Assembly (NCBI GenBank): GCA_001799675.1
Contig: MGTX01000009.1
Location: forward strand, 1-64,000
DNA length: 64,000 nt
Direction of reading: 5' to 3'
Source of the DNA: Elusimicrobia bacterium GWA2_66_18
Lineage (GTDB): Bacteria; Elusimicrobiota; Elusimicrobia; UBA1565; UBA9628
Part shown: positions 42,833 to 56,479 of the stretch, in pieces
Numbering within the stretch: the stretch's first letter is position 1
Layout: each line of letters opens with the position of its first letter
The notes under the pieces: model-generated
Database searches by the model: none
What the model was told of the DNA's origin: nothing
Seen by the model: only the letters and a program-made list of their open reading frames with translations
Made by a program: the position numbers and the translations under genes

Positions 42833-43536
42833 CGCAGGTCATCGTGGCGTTGGACGTGGGCGCCATTCAACGCGAGGAAGACCTCCTGAAATCCCTCAAG
42901 GACGCGATCATCTGGTACAAGGTGGGATTGCGCCTCTTCACCGCCCACGGCAAGCGCGCCGTGGACCTGGTCCGCCGCCACGGCGGCAAGGTCTTCCTCG
43001 ACCTTAAGCTCCACGACATCCCGCAGACCGTGGCGCACGCGGTGCATGAGGCGCAGAGATTGGGCGCGGACGCCGTCTCGATCCATCTGATGGGCGGCCC
43101 GGACATGATCGCGGCGGCGGCCTCGGTCTCGCCTCGGCCGAGGCTCTGGGGCGTGACGGTCCTCACCAGCATGTCCCCCAAAGACGTCCGAATCTTCCAC
43201 CCCGGCGCGCGCGTGCCGACGCTGGTGAAATCCCTGGCTAAATCAGGCTGGATGCACGGCGCGGACGCCACCATCTGCTCGGCGCGCGAGGTCGCCTACC
43301 TCCGCCGCCAGTTGCCGCACCTGGACATGCGCTTCGTCACTCCGGGCATCCGCCCCAAGGGCGCCGCTCTCAACGATCAGGTCCGCGTCATGACCCCGGG
43401 CGAGGCCGCCGCGCTCGGCATCGACTTCATCGTCGTGGGCCGTCCCATCACCCACGCCCCGGACCCGCGCAAGGCCGCCCTGGACATCCTCGCCGAGATG
43501 AAGGCTTCCTCCCCGCGTTCGCTGGAGACGGCGTGA
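42829..43536 (+). CDS. pyrF: Orotidine-5'-phosphate decarboxylase PyrF
   Basis: 235-aa TIM-barrel enzyme making UMP from OMP. The catalytic Asp-Lys-Asp array is FLDLKLHDIPQTVAHAV (about residues 59-75). The N-terminal VIVALDVG, the middle GVTVLTSM and the phosphate-binding FVTPGIRP and IVVGRPITHA motifs match group 1 PyrF. ATG overlaps the pyrD stop and its stop overlaps the pyrE GTG (GTGA). Confidence 0.95.
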   Translation: MTQVIVALDVGAIQREEDLLKSLKDAIIWYKVGLRLFTAHGKRAVDLVRRHGGKVFLDLKLHDIPQTVAHAVHEAQRLGADAVSIHLMGGPDMIAAAASVSPRPRLWGVTVLTSMSPKDVRIFHPGARVPTLVKSLAKSGWMHGADATICSAREVAYLRRQLPHLDMRFVTPGIRPKGAALNDQVRVMTPGEAAALGIDFIVVGRPITHAPDPRKAALDILAEMKASSPRSLETA

Positions 43537-44120
43537 ATATCGAAAAACTCTTCCTTGAGAACGGCGCGCTCCTCAAGGGCCATTTTCTCCTATCCTCCGG
43601 CCTTCACAGCGACCGTTATCTTCAATGCGCCCTCGTCCTCGCCCACCCTTCCCACGCCGGGGCGCTCGGCCAAGCCCTGGCCGCTAGGCTGAACGTCAAA
43701 CCCGATCTCGTGGTCTCGCCCGCCATGGGCGGGCTCATGATCGGCCATGAAACGGCCCGGGCGTTGGGCGTGCGCCATTACTTCACCGAGCGCGTCGACG
43801 GGACCATGACCCTGCGCCGGGGGTTCGCGCTCAAGCCCGGCGAGCGCGTGGTCGTCGTCGAGGACGTGGTGACCACCGGGAAGTCCACCAAGGAAGTCTT
43901 CGAGGTGCTGCGCGCCGCCGGGGCCCAGGTCGCCGCCGCGGGCTCCATCGTGGACCGCTCGGAAGGAAGATCGGATCTCGGCGTGCCGTACGCCGCCCTT
44001 TGGACCGCCTCAGCGCCGAGCTGGAAGCCCGAGGACTGCCCCCTCTGCAAGGCGGGCGCCGCGTTCGTCAAGCCGGGAAGCCGCGGCCTGAAAAGCCGCA
44101 AGGAGCCGAAACATGGCTAG
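43533..44120 (+). CDS. pyrE: Orotate phosphoribosyltransferase PyrE
   Basis: 195 aa, joining orotate and PRPP. The PRPP-binding motif VVVVEDVVTTGKSTKEV is at about 108-124, the substrate loop contains GVRHYFTERVDGTMTLRRGF, and LSSGLHSDRYLQCALVL lies at the N-terminus. The start is GTG overlapping the pyrF stop. A Cys pair near the end (PEDCPLCKAG) is typical of many PyrE proteins. Overlaps purM by eight bases. Confidence 0.95.
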   Translation: MNIEKLFLENGALLKGHFLLSSGLHSDRYLQCALVLAHPSHAGALGQALAARLNVKPDLVVSPAMGGLMIGHETARALGVRHYFTERVDGTMTLRRGFALKPGERVVVVEDVVTTGKSTKEVFEVLRAAGAQVAAAGSIVDRSEGRSDLGVPYAALWTASAPSWKPEDCPLCKAGAAFVKPGSRGLKSRKEPKHG

Positions 44121-45093
44121 CGCCGCCCTCACCTATCGCAAGTCCGGAGTGGACATAGACCTGGCCGACAAGCTGGTCGACCACATCCAGAAAAAGGCCC
44201 CGGCCATCGGCGGCTTCGCGGGACTTTTCCCGCTGGACCTGGACGGCTGCGGCCCCTGGGACCTGGTGGCCTGCACCGACGGCGTGGGAACCAAGCTGAA
44301 GCTGGCCTTCGCTCTCGACAAGCACGACACCATCGGCATCGACCTGGTGGCGATGTCCGTCAACGACCTGGTCACCTGCGGCGCCAAGCCCCTCATCTTC
44401 CTGGACTACTACGCCACGGGCAAGCTCTCGCTCCAGCGCTCCAAGCGCGTCATCGCCGGCATCATGGAGGGCTGCCGCCGGGGCCGCTGCGTCCTCCTCG
44501 GCGGAGAAACCGCGGAGATGCCCGGCATGTACCCGGAGGGCGAGTACGACCTGGCCGGCTTCGCGGTCGGGATCGTGAAGCGTTCCGAGGCCGTCGACGG
44601 CTCCAAAATCTACCCGGGAGACCTCATCCTGGGCCTGCCCTCCTCCGGCCTGCACTCCAACGGCTACTCGCTGGCGCGCCGGGTCTTCAAAGGCAAAGAC
44701 CTCGTCAAATGGGGCAAGGCCCTGCTGACCCCCACGCGCATCTACGTCGACGAGATCCAGGCCTTGCAAAAAGCCTTCCGCGCCGAGGCGAAGATCATAC
44801 TGGGCCTGTCCCATATCACGGGCGGGGGCTTAGTCGAGAACGTGCCCCGCATCCTGCCGCGCGGACGCAAGGCGGTCTTGCGCAAGGACGCATGGAAGCG
44901 CCCGCCCGTCTTCGGCGAGGTCCAGCGCCGCGGAAACGTCCCCGAGCATGAGATGTGGCGCACCTTCAATATGGGCATCGGGATGATCATCGTCATCCGC
45001 CCCGACAGCCTGGAGCCGGCCAAGCGTGTTCTGCCCGAGGCGCGCCTTATCGGCGAGGTCGTCGCGGGCAGGCACGAGGCGGAGATCGTCTGA
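44113..45093 (+). CDS. purM: AIR synthetase PurM
   Basis: 326 aa, cyclising FGAM to AIR. N-terminal LTYRKSGVDIDLADKLVD, ATP-binding ACTDGVGTKLKLAFAL, the AMSVNDLVTCGAKPLIFLDY stretch and LGGETAEMPGMYP are canonical. The C-terminal half has SSGLHSNGYSLAR and ITGGGLVENVPR. The ATG overlaps pyrE, so this purine gene is embedded in the pyrimidine operon, directly before the purN-purH fusion. Confidence 0.96.
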   Translation: MASAALTYRKSGVDIDLADKLVDHIQKKAPAIGGFAGLFPLDLDGCGPWDLVACTDGVGTKLKLAFALDKHDTIGIDLVAMSVNDLVTCGAKPLIFLDYYATGKLSLQRSKRVIAGIMEGCRRGRCVLLGGETAEMPGMYPEGEYDLAGFAVGIVKRSEAVDGSKIYPGDLILGLPSSGLHSNGYSLARRVFKGKDLVKWGKALLTPTRIYVDEIQALQKAFRAEAKIILGLSHITGGGLVENVPRILPRGRKAVLRKDAWKRPPVFGEVQRRGNVPEHEMWRTFNMGIGMIIVIRPDSLEPAKRVLPEARLIGEVVAGRHEAEIV

Positions 45094-45100
45094 GGCGACC

Positions 45101-47287
<2,187 letters not shown>

Positions 47288-47307
47288 GCGCAAGGACTGA
47301 GGAAGGG

Positions 47308-48420
47308 ATGAACGATAAAGCGTGGCTCGCGCTGGAAGACGGCACCGTGTTTGCGGGCCGCGCGTGCGGCGCGGCGGGCGAGGCGGCGGGCGAGTCCGTC
47401 TTCAACACGGCCATGACGGGCTACCAGGAGATACTGACCGACCCCTCGTATTGCGGCCAGCTCGTCGCGATGACCTACCCCCAGATCGGAAACTACGGCA
47501 TCACCGCGCGCGACCACGAATCGGGCCGCCCGCGCCTGTCCGGCTTCATCGTCCGCGAACTGTGCAAGACGCCCTCCAACTACGAGTGCGTCGAGTCGGT
47601 CGGCGACTTTTTAAAGAAGCACGGCATCGTGGCCATCGAGGACATCGACACCCGCGCTCTCACCTTGAAGCTCCGCGACCAGGGCGCCCTGAGAGGGGTC
47701 ATCTCGACGCTCGAAGGCGACCATCGACGACTCGCGGCCAAAGCTCGCGCGGCGAGCTCGATGGCGGGGCGCAACCTGGCGAAGGTCGTGACGTGCGAAA
47801 AGATCTACGCATGGGAAAACGACATCTCAAGCCAGCCGGACCTCCATGTGGCCGTGATGGATTTCGGCGTGAAGCGCGGCATCCTGCGCTGCTTGGCCGC
47901 GATGGGCGCGAAAGTGACGGTCGTGCCGGCCTCCACCAAGGCCGCGGACATCCTTCGCCTCAAGCCCGACGGAGTGCTCCTCTCCAACGGCCCGGGAGAC
48001 CCCGAGCCCGTGGCCGAGGCCATCGAGACCATCAAGAATCTCCTGCCCGAGAGGCTGCCCCTTTTCGGCATCTGCCTGGGGCATCAACTCCTGGGCCTCG
48101 CCCTCGGCGGCAAGACCTATAAACTTAAATTCGGCCACCACGGCGCGAATCATCCCGTCAAAGACCTGGAAACGGGCAAGATCGAAATCACCTCGCAGAA
48201 CCACGGCTTCTGCGTCGATCTCAACTCGCTGCCCAAGGAAGTCAAAACGACGCATGTCAATCTCAACGACGGCACCTCCGAAGGGATGGCGCATTCGCAA
48301 TTGCCCGTGTTCTCGGTCCAATACCATCCCGAGGCTTCGCCTGGACCTCACGACAGCCGTTATCTCTTCGAACGCTTTCGCGCGAAGATGCTCGAGGGAA
48401 AGGAGGCCATGTCTCGATGA
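47308..48420 (+). CDS. carA: Carbamoyl-phosphate synthase small subunit CarA
   Basis: 370-aa glutaminase subunit that supplies ammonia to CarB. N-terminal domain: WLALEDGTVFAGRACG and NTAMTGYQEILTDPSY. C-terminal amidotransferase: nucleophile in FGICLGHQLLGLALGG, and FGHHGANHPVKD and VQYHPEASPGPHDS with the catalytic His/Glu. GAGGA precedes the ATG. It is followed without a gap by a small unknown gene and then carB. Confidence 0.96.
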   Translation: MNDKAWLALEDGTVFAGRACGAAGEAAGESVFNTAMTGYQEILTDPSYCGQLVAMTYPQIGNYGITARDHESGRPRLSGFIVRELCKTPSNYECVESVGDFLKKHGIVAIEDIDTRALTLKLRDQGALRGVISTLEGDHRRLAAKARAASSMAGRNLAKVVTCEKIYAWENDISSQPDLHVAVMDFGVKRGILRCLAAMGAKVTVVPASTKAADILRLKPDGVLLSNGPGDPEPVAEAIETIKNLLPERLPLFGICLGHQLLGLALGGKTYKLKFGHHGANHPVKDLETGKIEITSQNHGFCVDLNSLPKEVKTTHVNLNDGTSEGMAHSQLPVFSVQYHPEASPGPHDSRYLFERFRAKMLEGKEAMSR

Positions 48421-48975
48421 TCACCATCGTCCTCGTCCTGATCGCCGCCGCGCCCTTCGCTCTGTACTTCTGGCACGAGCACAAGGTCTCCACCCCCTCC
48501 CTGCAATGGCCCGTCCTGGCCAAGCTCCTGAACATGACCTGCGAGGACGATCCGCCGCGCATGCACGGCAACTGGAACGGCCGCCGCGTCGCCTTCGAAG
48601 CGGCGCCCGCCGGCGCCACGGTCACGGTGTGGCTCAACGCCGCCACGCGGCTGCGCGTGGAATGCGGCCCCATCGAGCGGGTGACCCGGCGCGCCGGCAT
48701 CGTCCTACCGGACCCGGTCGAGCCTCTCGACAAAACTTTCCGCGACAAGCTGCGCGCCCGGTGCAGCGAAAAGGCCGCGGGCCCGACCGTCTTCGACGTC
48801 GCGCTCCAGCAGCGCCTGGCCGCCCTGCCCGCCGTGGACTTCATCGGCCAGGGCGCGAAAGTGACGTGGACCGTGCCCGCCGTCAAGGACATCGACTCCG
48901 TGGAGGCGCTGCTCGGGGCCCTCTGCGCCGTCGCCGACGGGCTCGAGAGCTTTCCCCAGGGAGGGACCGCCCCCC

Positions 48976-48983
<8 letters not shown>
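48417..48983 (+). CDS. Unknown one-helix protein between carA and carB
   Basis: 188 aa, not recognised. A single N-terminal hydrophobic helix ([19 protein letters not shown]) is followed by a soluble domain of about 165 residues with two Cys-containing stretches ([13 protein letters not shown] and [11 protein letters not shown]). Both ends overlap the flanking genes (ATGA with carA, eight bases with carB), so it is tightly co-translated. It resembles membrane-anchored domains of unknown function in which a helix is followed by a beta-rich region. A role in carbamoyl-phosphate synthesis is not implied by any motif. Confidence 0.65.
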
Positions 48984-52215
<3,232 letters not shown>

Positions 52216-52221
52216 TCCCGC

Positions 52222-52812
52222 TTATTTCCGCCTCTTGCGCGACGATCCGTCGGCGCCGCTCCCGCCCAGCATGAGCAGGGCCCAGGGCCACCCCATCGCG
52301 ACCCCCAGCAACAGCCCCCCCAGGACGTCGAGCGGGTAGTGGACGCCGCAGTAGACTCGGCTGTACGCCACGAGTCCCGCCGCCGCGGCGAAGGCGGGAG
52401 CGGCCGCGGGGTAGGCGATGGACAGGACCGCGGCCGCGGCGCCCGCGTTGGCGGCGTGGTTGGAAGGAAACCCGTTGGTCCCGCCCGAGGAGCGGCCGCG
52501 CCTCTCGACGGCCACGCCGGCGCGCTCGGGGCGCAGGCGCGCGGCCCAAGGCTTGACCACGCGGTAAGCGAGCGCGTCCGCGGCCGCGACCGCGAGAGCC
52601 CCCACGACCAGGACCCGGAGGGCGCGCTTGCGGCCCTTCCACAACCACAGTCCCAACGCGGCGGGAACCACGCCGTAGATGAACCACGGGACCTTGTGGA
52701 TGTCGGTGATGACCGGCATGAGCGCGTCGAGGGAGGATCGGGTCCAGTCTCGGTTGATCTTGAGGAGCAGCCAGCGGTCCGCCGAGCCGAGCCACGAGAG
52801 GAACATTTTCAT
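52222..52812 (-). CDS. PAP2-family membrane phosphatase
   Basis: 196 aa with about five helices. The three phosphatase motifs are present: KPWAARLRPE (motif 1), GFPSNHAAN (motif 2, PSNH with catalytic His) and SRVYCGVHYPLDVLGG (motif 3, catalytic His). Such enzymes dephosphorylate lipid pyrophosphates such as undecaprenyl-PP or phosphatidic acid at the periplasmic face. The ATG overlaps the stop of the Fur-type gene (ATGA), so it is co-transcribed with that repressor. Substrate unknown. Confidence 0.88.
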   Translation of the reverse strand: MKMFLSWLGSADRWLLLKINRDWTRSSLDALMPVITDIHKVPWFIYGVVPAALGLWLWKGRKRALRVLVVGALAVAAADALAYRVVKPWAARLRPERAGVAVERRGRSSGGTNGFPSNHAANAGAAAAVLSIAYPAAAPAFAAAAGLVAYSRVYCGVHYPLDVLGGLLLGVAMGWPWALLMLGGSGADGSSRKRRK

Positions 52813-53183
52813 TTCGCGCAGGCCGGGCAACGCCCATGAAGGAGGAGTTCGTGGCTGGTCATGCGAAATCCCCTCGGCAGGAGATCCTTGAGTCCGCCCA
52901 GGCAGCCTCCCAATTCATAGACTTTGCCGCAGAACTCGCAGCGGAAGTGGTGGTGATGCCCCTTGCCCGCGGCCTCGTAGCGCGGCGGCTCGCCGGGCAG
53001 TTCGACGACCGCGACCGACCCCGCGGCCACGAGCGCCTTGATGCTGCGGTAGACCGTGGCGATGCCGAGCCGCGGGGCGTAGCGCTTGGAGTCCTCCAGC
53101 ATCTCGAGCGCGCCGAGAGGACGCCCGGCCTCCTCGAGGACCCGTCGGATGGCCCGTCTCTGGACGGTGTTTCGACGCATCAT
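52809..53183 (-). CDS. Fur-family metal repressor, probably Zur
   Basis: 124 aa. N-terminal winged helix (QRRAIRRVLEEAGRPLGALE, then RLGIATVYRSIKALV) and a C-terminal metal domain with the HHHHFRCEFCGKVYEL motif and a second CPAC pair for structural zinc. The chain is shorter than E. coli Fur. Its neighbours, a ZIP transporter and znuABC, point to zinc sensing (Zur), but Fur or Mur cannot be excluded from sequence alone. No ribosome binding site precedes the ATG; GATACC lies six bases upstream as a possible -10. Confidence 0.85.
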   Translation of the reverse strand: MMRRNTVQRRAIRRVLEEAGRPLGALEMLEDSKRYAPRLGIATVYRSIKALVAAGSVAVVELPGEPPRYEAAGKGHHHHFRCEFCGKVYELGGCLGGLKDLLPRGFRMTSHELLLHGRCPACAK

Positions 53184-53189
53184 GGAGAT

Positions 53190-53240
53190 GGTATCAAATC
53201 CTGGGAATGCCTTATTTTTGATATCGTATTATCAATATCA
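53190..53240. promoter_or_regulatory. AT-rich divergent operator between Zur-like and ZIP genes
   Basis: The 56-base gap between the two divergent genes is AT-rich within GC-rich DNA. It contains TGATATCGTATTATCA followed by ATATCA (53219-53240), with inverted arms TGATA/TATCA and TGATAT/ATATCA. A further pair TATCAAA (53192-53198) and TTTGATA (53217-53223) faces it. Repeated TGATA/TATCA inverted elements over start-proximal positions are what a Fur-family repressor site would look like. A -10-like TATTAT (53227-53232) is seven bases before the ZIP ATG. Confidence 0.5.
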
Positions 53241-53965
53241 TGTTGACGATCTTCCTGGTCCTGACGTTCGCGGCCTCGATGACGGGCGGCCTCGCCCCGA
53301 CCGCCGAGGGTCTTCTCGAGCGCCTGGGCCCGGCCCGCATTCTCTCCTTCCGGTCGGGCATTCTCATCGCCGTGGCCCTGGCCGAGGCTCTGCCGCAGGC
53401 CTGGGACGCGTCGCCGGCCCCCGCCGGCCTGGCCGCCGCGGGAGCGCTGGCGCTGGGCTGGAGCCTGCATCGCGGTCATGCCTCGGAACACGCGGGTCAC
53501 GAACTGACCCATCCGCACATCCATGACCGCACCGAGCTCCCCGCCGCGGTCCTAGCGCTCTTGGCGCATTCGCTCATCGATGGACTCAACCTGGGCGCCG
53601 TCGCGCTCGCGAGCGCGCCCGCCCTGCTCGCGGTGGGCACGGCCACCAGCCTGCATAAACTCGCCGACGGCTTCACGCTGACGAGTCTCTTCCATCAGAC
53701 CTCCCACGCGCGCGGACGCGTGCGAGCACTTCTCGTCGCCGCCTCGCTGATGACGCCGCTTGGCGCCGTCCTGGGGCACGAGGGGGCTCTCAGCCTCGGT
53801 CCGGTCCTGACCGGACTCCTGCTGGGATTTGCCGGCGGCTCGTTCTTATACGTCGGAGCGGCGCAGATCATCCCTCATCTGCGCCGCCGGCGCGACGCAG
53901 AGTCGTTCATCGCCTTCGCCTGCGGCTTGGCGGCGATGCTGTTTCTGCGCCGCTTCTCGTCCTAG
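53240..53965 (+). CDS. ZIP-family metal transporter
   Basis: 241-aa inner-membrane protein with seven or eight helices. The ZIP metal-site motifs are LLAHSLIDGLNLGAV (about 108-122) and SLHKLADGFTLTSL (about 138-151); the loop between TM3 and TM4 is His-rich (RGHASEHAGHELTHPHIHD). It probably imports zinc or a related ion along a gradient. It diverges from the Zur-like repressor and its stop codon CTAG is shared with the converging znuB stop. Confidence 0.88.
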   Translation: MLTIFLVLTFAASMTGGLAPTAEGLLERLGPARILSFRSGILIAVALAEALPQAWDASPAPAGLAAAGALALGWSLHRGHASEHAGHELTHPHIHDRTELPAAVLALLAHSLIDGLNLGAVALASAPALLAVGTATSLHKLADGFTLTSLFHQTSHARGRVRALLVAASLMTPLGAVLGHEGALSLGPVLTGLLLGFAGGSFLYVGAAQIIPHLRRRRDAESFIAFACGLAAMLFLRRFSS

Positions 53966-54837
53966 GAATGTGTCCGTTGAGGCAGGAACGCCCGGGCCAG
54001 GGAAGAAAGCCCGAACAGGACCGCCAAAGCCGCGATGATCAGCGGCCCCAGCGGCAGGTCGAAGCGGTAGGAGAGGTAGAAACCGGCGAAGGCGCTCAGG
54101 CCCCCCGCCGCCGAAGCCATGACGGATAAGCTCTGCATCCCCCGCGCCCAGGACAGAGCGATCATGGGAGGAACGACCAGCAGGCCGAAGATGACGAGGG
54201 GTCCCACGGTCATCACTCCCAGCGAGATCGTCACGCCGATCAACAGGTAAAGGAGCCCGTCCCAGAACACGACGCTGCGTCCCAGAGTCACCGCCATGTC
54301 GCGGTCGTAGGAGACGAGCAGGAACTCGCGTTGGAACAGGAACATCGCCAGACAGACGGCGAGGAGGATGTCCAGCATCGCGTGGAAGTCCGACTCCGAG
54401 ATCGTGATGATCTCACCCTTGAGGAGGCTCAGCATCTCGGTCTCCCCCTGGGCGTTCCAGGCAACGAAGAGGATGGACGCGGCCGCGGCCAGGGCGTAGA
54501 GCGTCCCCACGCGTCCCTCGGACAGCCCTCCCGAGCGCTGCTCCAAATAGGTCAGCAGCAGGATCGCGCTCACGGTGAATACCACCGCGCCCACGATGGC
54601 CAGGTGCTTCTCCGCGACTTCCCCTCCCGTAAACAGCGCGAAACCGAAACCCTGGAGCATGAAGGCGAAGGCGACCCCCGCGGCCGAGACCTGCGGCAGG
54701 GCCACGCCCCAGAACACCAAGCGGCGCAGGACGAAGTAGACGCCGACCAGCGGGCAGACGAAACCGACCACGACGCCGCCGTACAAGGCGTGGTGGAGCA
54801 GGAAATCGGGACGGAGCATCGCCAGGAGTTGGCTCAT
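53962..54837 (-). CDS. znuB: Zinc ABC transporter permease ZnuB
   Basis: 291-aa permease of the ABC-3 family with about eight helices. It starts MSQLLAMLRPDFLLHHALYG; GVYFVLRRLVFWGVALPQVS with AAGVAFAF following is the conserved family segment, and TVGPLVIFGLLVVPP marks the coupling region. ATG overlaps the znuC stop (ATGA). It forms the membrane channel of the ZnuABC importer. An in-frame extension upstream into znuC is rejected. Confidence 0.94.
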   Translation of the reverse strand: MSQLLAMLRPDFLLHHALYGGVVVGFVCPLVGVYFVLRRLVFWGVALPQVSAAGVAFAFMLQGFGFALFTGGEVAEKHLAIVGAVVFTVSAILLLTYLEQRSGGLSEGRVGTLYALAAAASILFVAWNAQGETEMLSLLKGEIITISESDFHAMLDILLAVCLAMFLFQREFLLVSYDRDMAVTLGRSVVFWDGLLYLLIGVTISLGVMTVGPLVIFGLLVVPPMIALSWARGMQSLSVMASAAGGLSAFAGFYLSYRFDLPLGPLIIAALAVLFGLSSLARAFLPQRTHS

Positions 54838-55550
54838 GGCTCGTCTGCGAAGACGTCCGTGATGCGGCGCGTGGCCAGCATCCTCTCGGCCGGCCCGAAG
54901 TCGGCCTTGCCGTCGGCCACCCATGCGATGTGCGTGAAGAGGTCGCGCTCGGCCTGTAGGCGGTGGCTGACCATCAAGACGGTCAGGCGCTTCTGTTCTT
55001 TGAAGCCCTTGAAGAGCCTGAGCAGGGCCTTCTGCGTGGACACGTCGATGCCGGCCAACGGCTCATCGAGGACGAGCAGTTCCGGCTCGGTCGCCAAGGC
55101 TCGCGCGATGAGGACGCGCTGACGCTGGCCTCCCGACAGGTCGCTGTAGCGCCGCTCGGCCAGTTCCAGGGCTCCGCATTCCTTGAGTGAACGGCTCACC
55201 AGGTCCTTTTGCGTCGGCCCGCGCAAGCGGGCGAAGAACTCGAAGCGGCGATAAGTCCCCATCGCCGCGACCTCGCGCGCGCTCAAGGGGTAGATGACGT
55301 CGAGCTTCTCCTTCTGAGGGACGTAGCCGAAGCGCGGGGCGCCGGACCCGCCGTGGCGCTTGACCTGCCCCTTCAGCGGCCGGATGAGCCCGAGCATGGT
55401 CTTTAGGATGGTCGACTTTCCCGCGCCGTTGGGACCCAAAACGCCCAGGAAGTCCCCGCGGGCGACCGTCAGATCGACGCCCGTAACCACCGCGCGCCGG
55501 CCGTAGCCGAGCGCGGCGCCCTTGAACTCGACGAGGGGTTCCAGGCTCAA
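54834..55550 (-). CDS. znuC: Zinc ABC transporter ATPase ZnuC
   Basis: 238 aa from TTG 55550. Walker A is GVLGPNGAGKSTILK, signature LSGGQRQRVLIARAL, Walker B LLVLDEPLAGID. The start TTG overlaps the znuA stop (TTGA), with AAGG upstream; longer in-frame starts lie inside znuA. Manganese ABC ATPases are similar, so metal identity depends on the Zur and ZIP neighbours. Confidence 0.93.
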   Translation of the reverse strand: MSLEPLVEFKGAALGYGRRAVVTGVDLTVARGDFLGVLGPNGAGKSTILKTMLGLIRPLKGQVKRHGGSGAPRFGYVPQKEKLDVIYPLSAREVAAMGTYRRFEFFARLRGPTQKDLVSRSLKECGALELAERRYSDLSGGQRQRVLIARALATEPELLVLDEPLAGIDVSTQKALLRLFKGFKEQKRLTVLMVSHRLQAERDLFTHIAWVADGKADFGPAERMLATRRITDVFADEP

Positions 55551-56479
55551 GGCGCCTTGCCCAGCGCGTCTAGAAGCGACTCCAGGTTGCGCTCGGACAT
55601 CTTGATGAAGGTCTCCGTTGCCGGCAAAGCTTTGCCCATGGTCGCGATCACGGCCACTTTGGCGCCGGTCTTCTGCGCCAGCCACTCCGGAAGCTTCGGG
55701 GCGTACTGCTGCTCCCGGACGATGAGCATGACCTGGTCCCGCTTCATGAGCTGGACCAGCTTCTCAAGATGAGCCGGCGTCGGCGCCACGCCCGGCTTGG
55801 GCTCCAAAGTCCCCACGAATTCGATGCCGGTGAAGCGGGCGAGATAGGCGACGTCTTGATGATAAGAGACGGCCTTGACGCCCTTGAGCGGCGCGACCCG
55901 CTTGCGCCAAAGGGCGAGCTTCTCATCGAGCTCGACAAGATAGGACGTGAGGTTCTTCTTGTAGTCCGCGGCGTGTTCCGGGTCGACCCGGGACAGCCCC
56001 GCCGCGATGTTGCGCGCGATGAGCGCGCCGTCCTCCGGGTCAAGGTTGTAGTGCGGGTTTCCGGAGGGATGGATCTCCCCCTCGGACCGACTCAGCGAGC
56101 TCGGCTTCTCGAGCACGGAGAGGCCCTCCGAGCAGTCGATGCAGCCCGAACCGGCGCATTGCTTCACGGCGTCCTCGCGCAGGTTGGGATTGGCGGCCAC
56201 GTTGAGCAAGCCGGGCAGGAAGGTGTGTTCGACGGTCAAACCGAGGTAGACCACCGCGTCGGCCCGATTGAGCTTCGGAACCAGGCTCGGGCGCATGACC
56301 ACCTGATGGATATCCTCGCTTCCGTGGGCCAGGGTGTCGATCTTGACGCGGTCGCCGCCGACGCGGGAGGCGATGTCGGCCAGTTCCGGCAGGGTGGCCA
56401 CGACGTTCAGCGGGCGGGCCGCCGCCGCGCGCGCGCAGGCGGCTGAAAGACAGAGCGCGAGAACACTGTTCGATCTCAT
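55547..56479 (-). CDS. znuA: Zinc-binding protein ZnuA, with an unusual Cys cluster
   Basis: 310-aa periplasmic metal-binding protein with a signal peptide (VLALCLSAACARAAA). The three His ligands of the ZnuA/TroA cluster are His58 (EDIHQVVMRPS), His143 (GNPHYNLDPED) and His207 (SYHQDVAYL); the C-terminal acidic ligand lies near ATETFIKM. It lacks the His-rich loop of many ZnuA proteins. Instead three Cys occur at about 108, 113 and 116 (KQCAGSGCIDCSEG), in a position where relatives usually have a GYIDAS-like stretch. These may add a metal site. The start overlaps the stop of the upstream outer-membrane gene (TGATG). Confidence 0.92.
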   Translation of the reverse strand: MRSNSVLALCLSAACARAAAARPLNVVATLPELADIASRVGGDRVKIDTLAHGSEDIHQVVMRPSLVPKLNRADAVVYLGLTVEHTFLPGLLNVAANPNLREDAVKQCAGSGCIDCSEGLSVLEKPSSLSRSEGEIHPSGNPHYNLDPEDGALIARNIAAGLSRVDPEHAADYKKNLTSYLVELDEKLALWRKRVAPLKGVKAVSYHQDVAYLARFTGIEFVGTLEPKPGVAPTPAHLEKLVQLMKRDQVMLIVREQQYAPKLPEWLAQKTGAKVAVIATMGKALPATETFIKMSERNLESLLDALGKAP

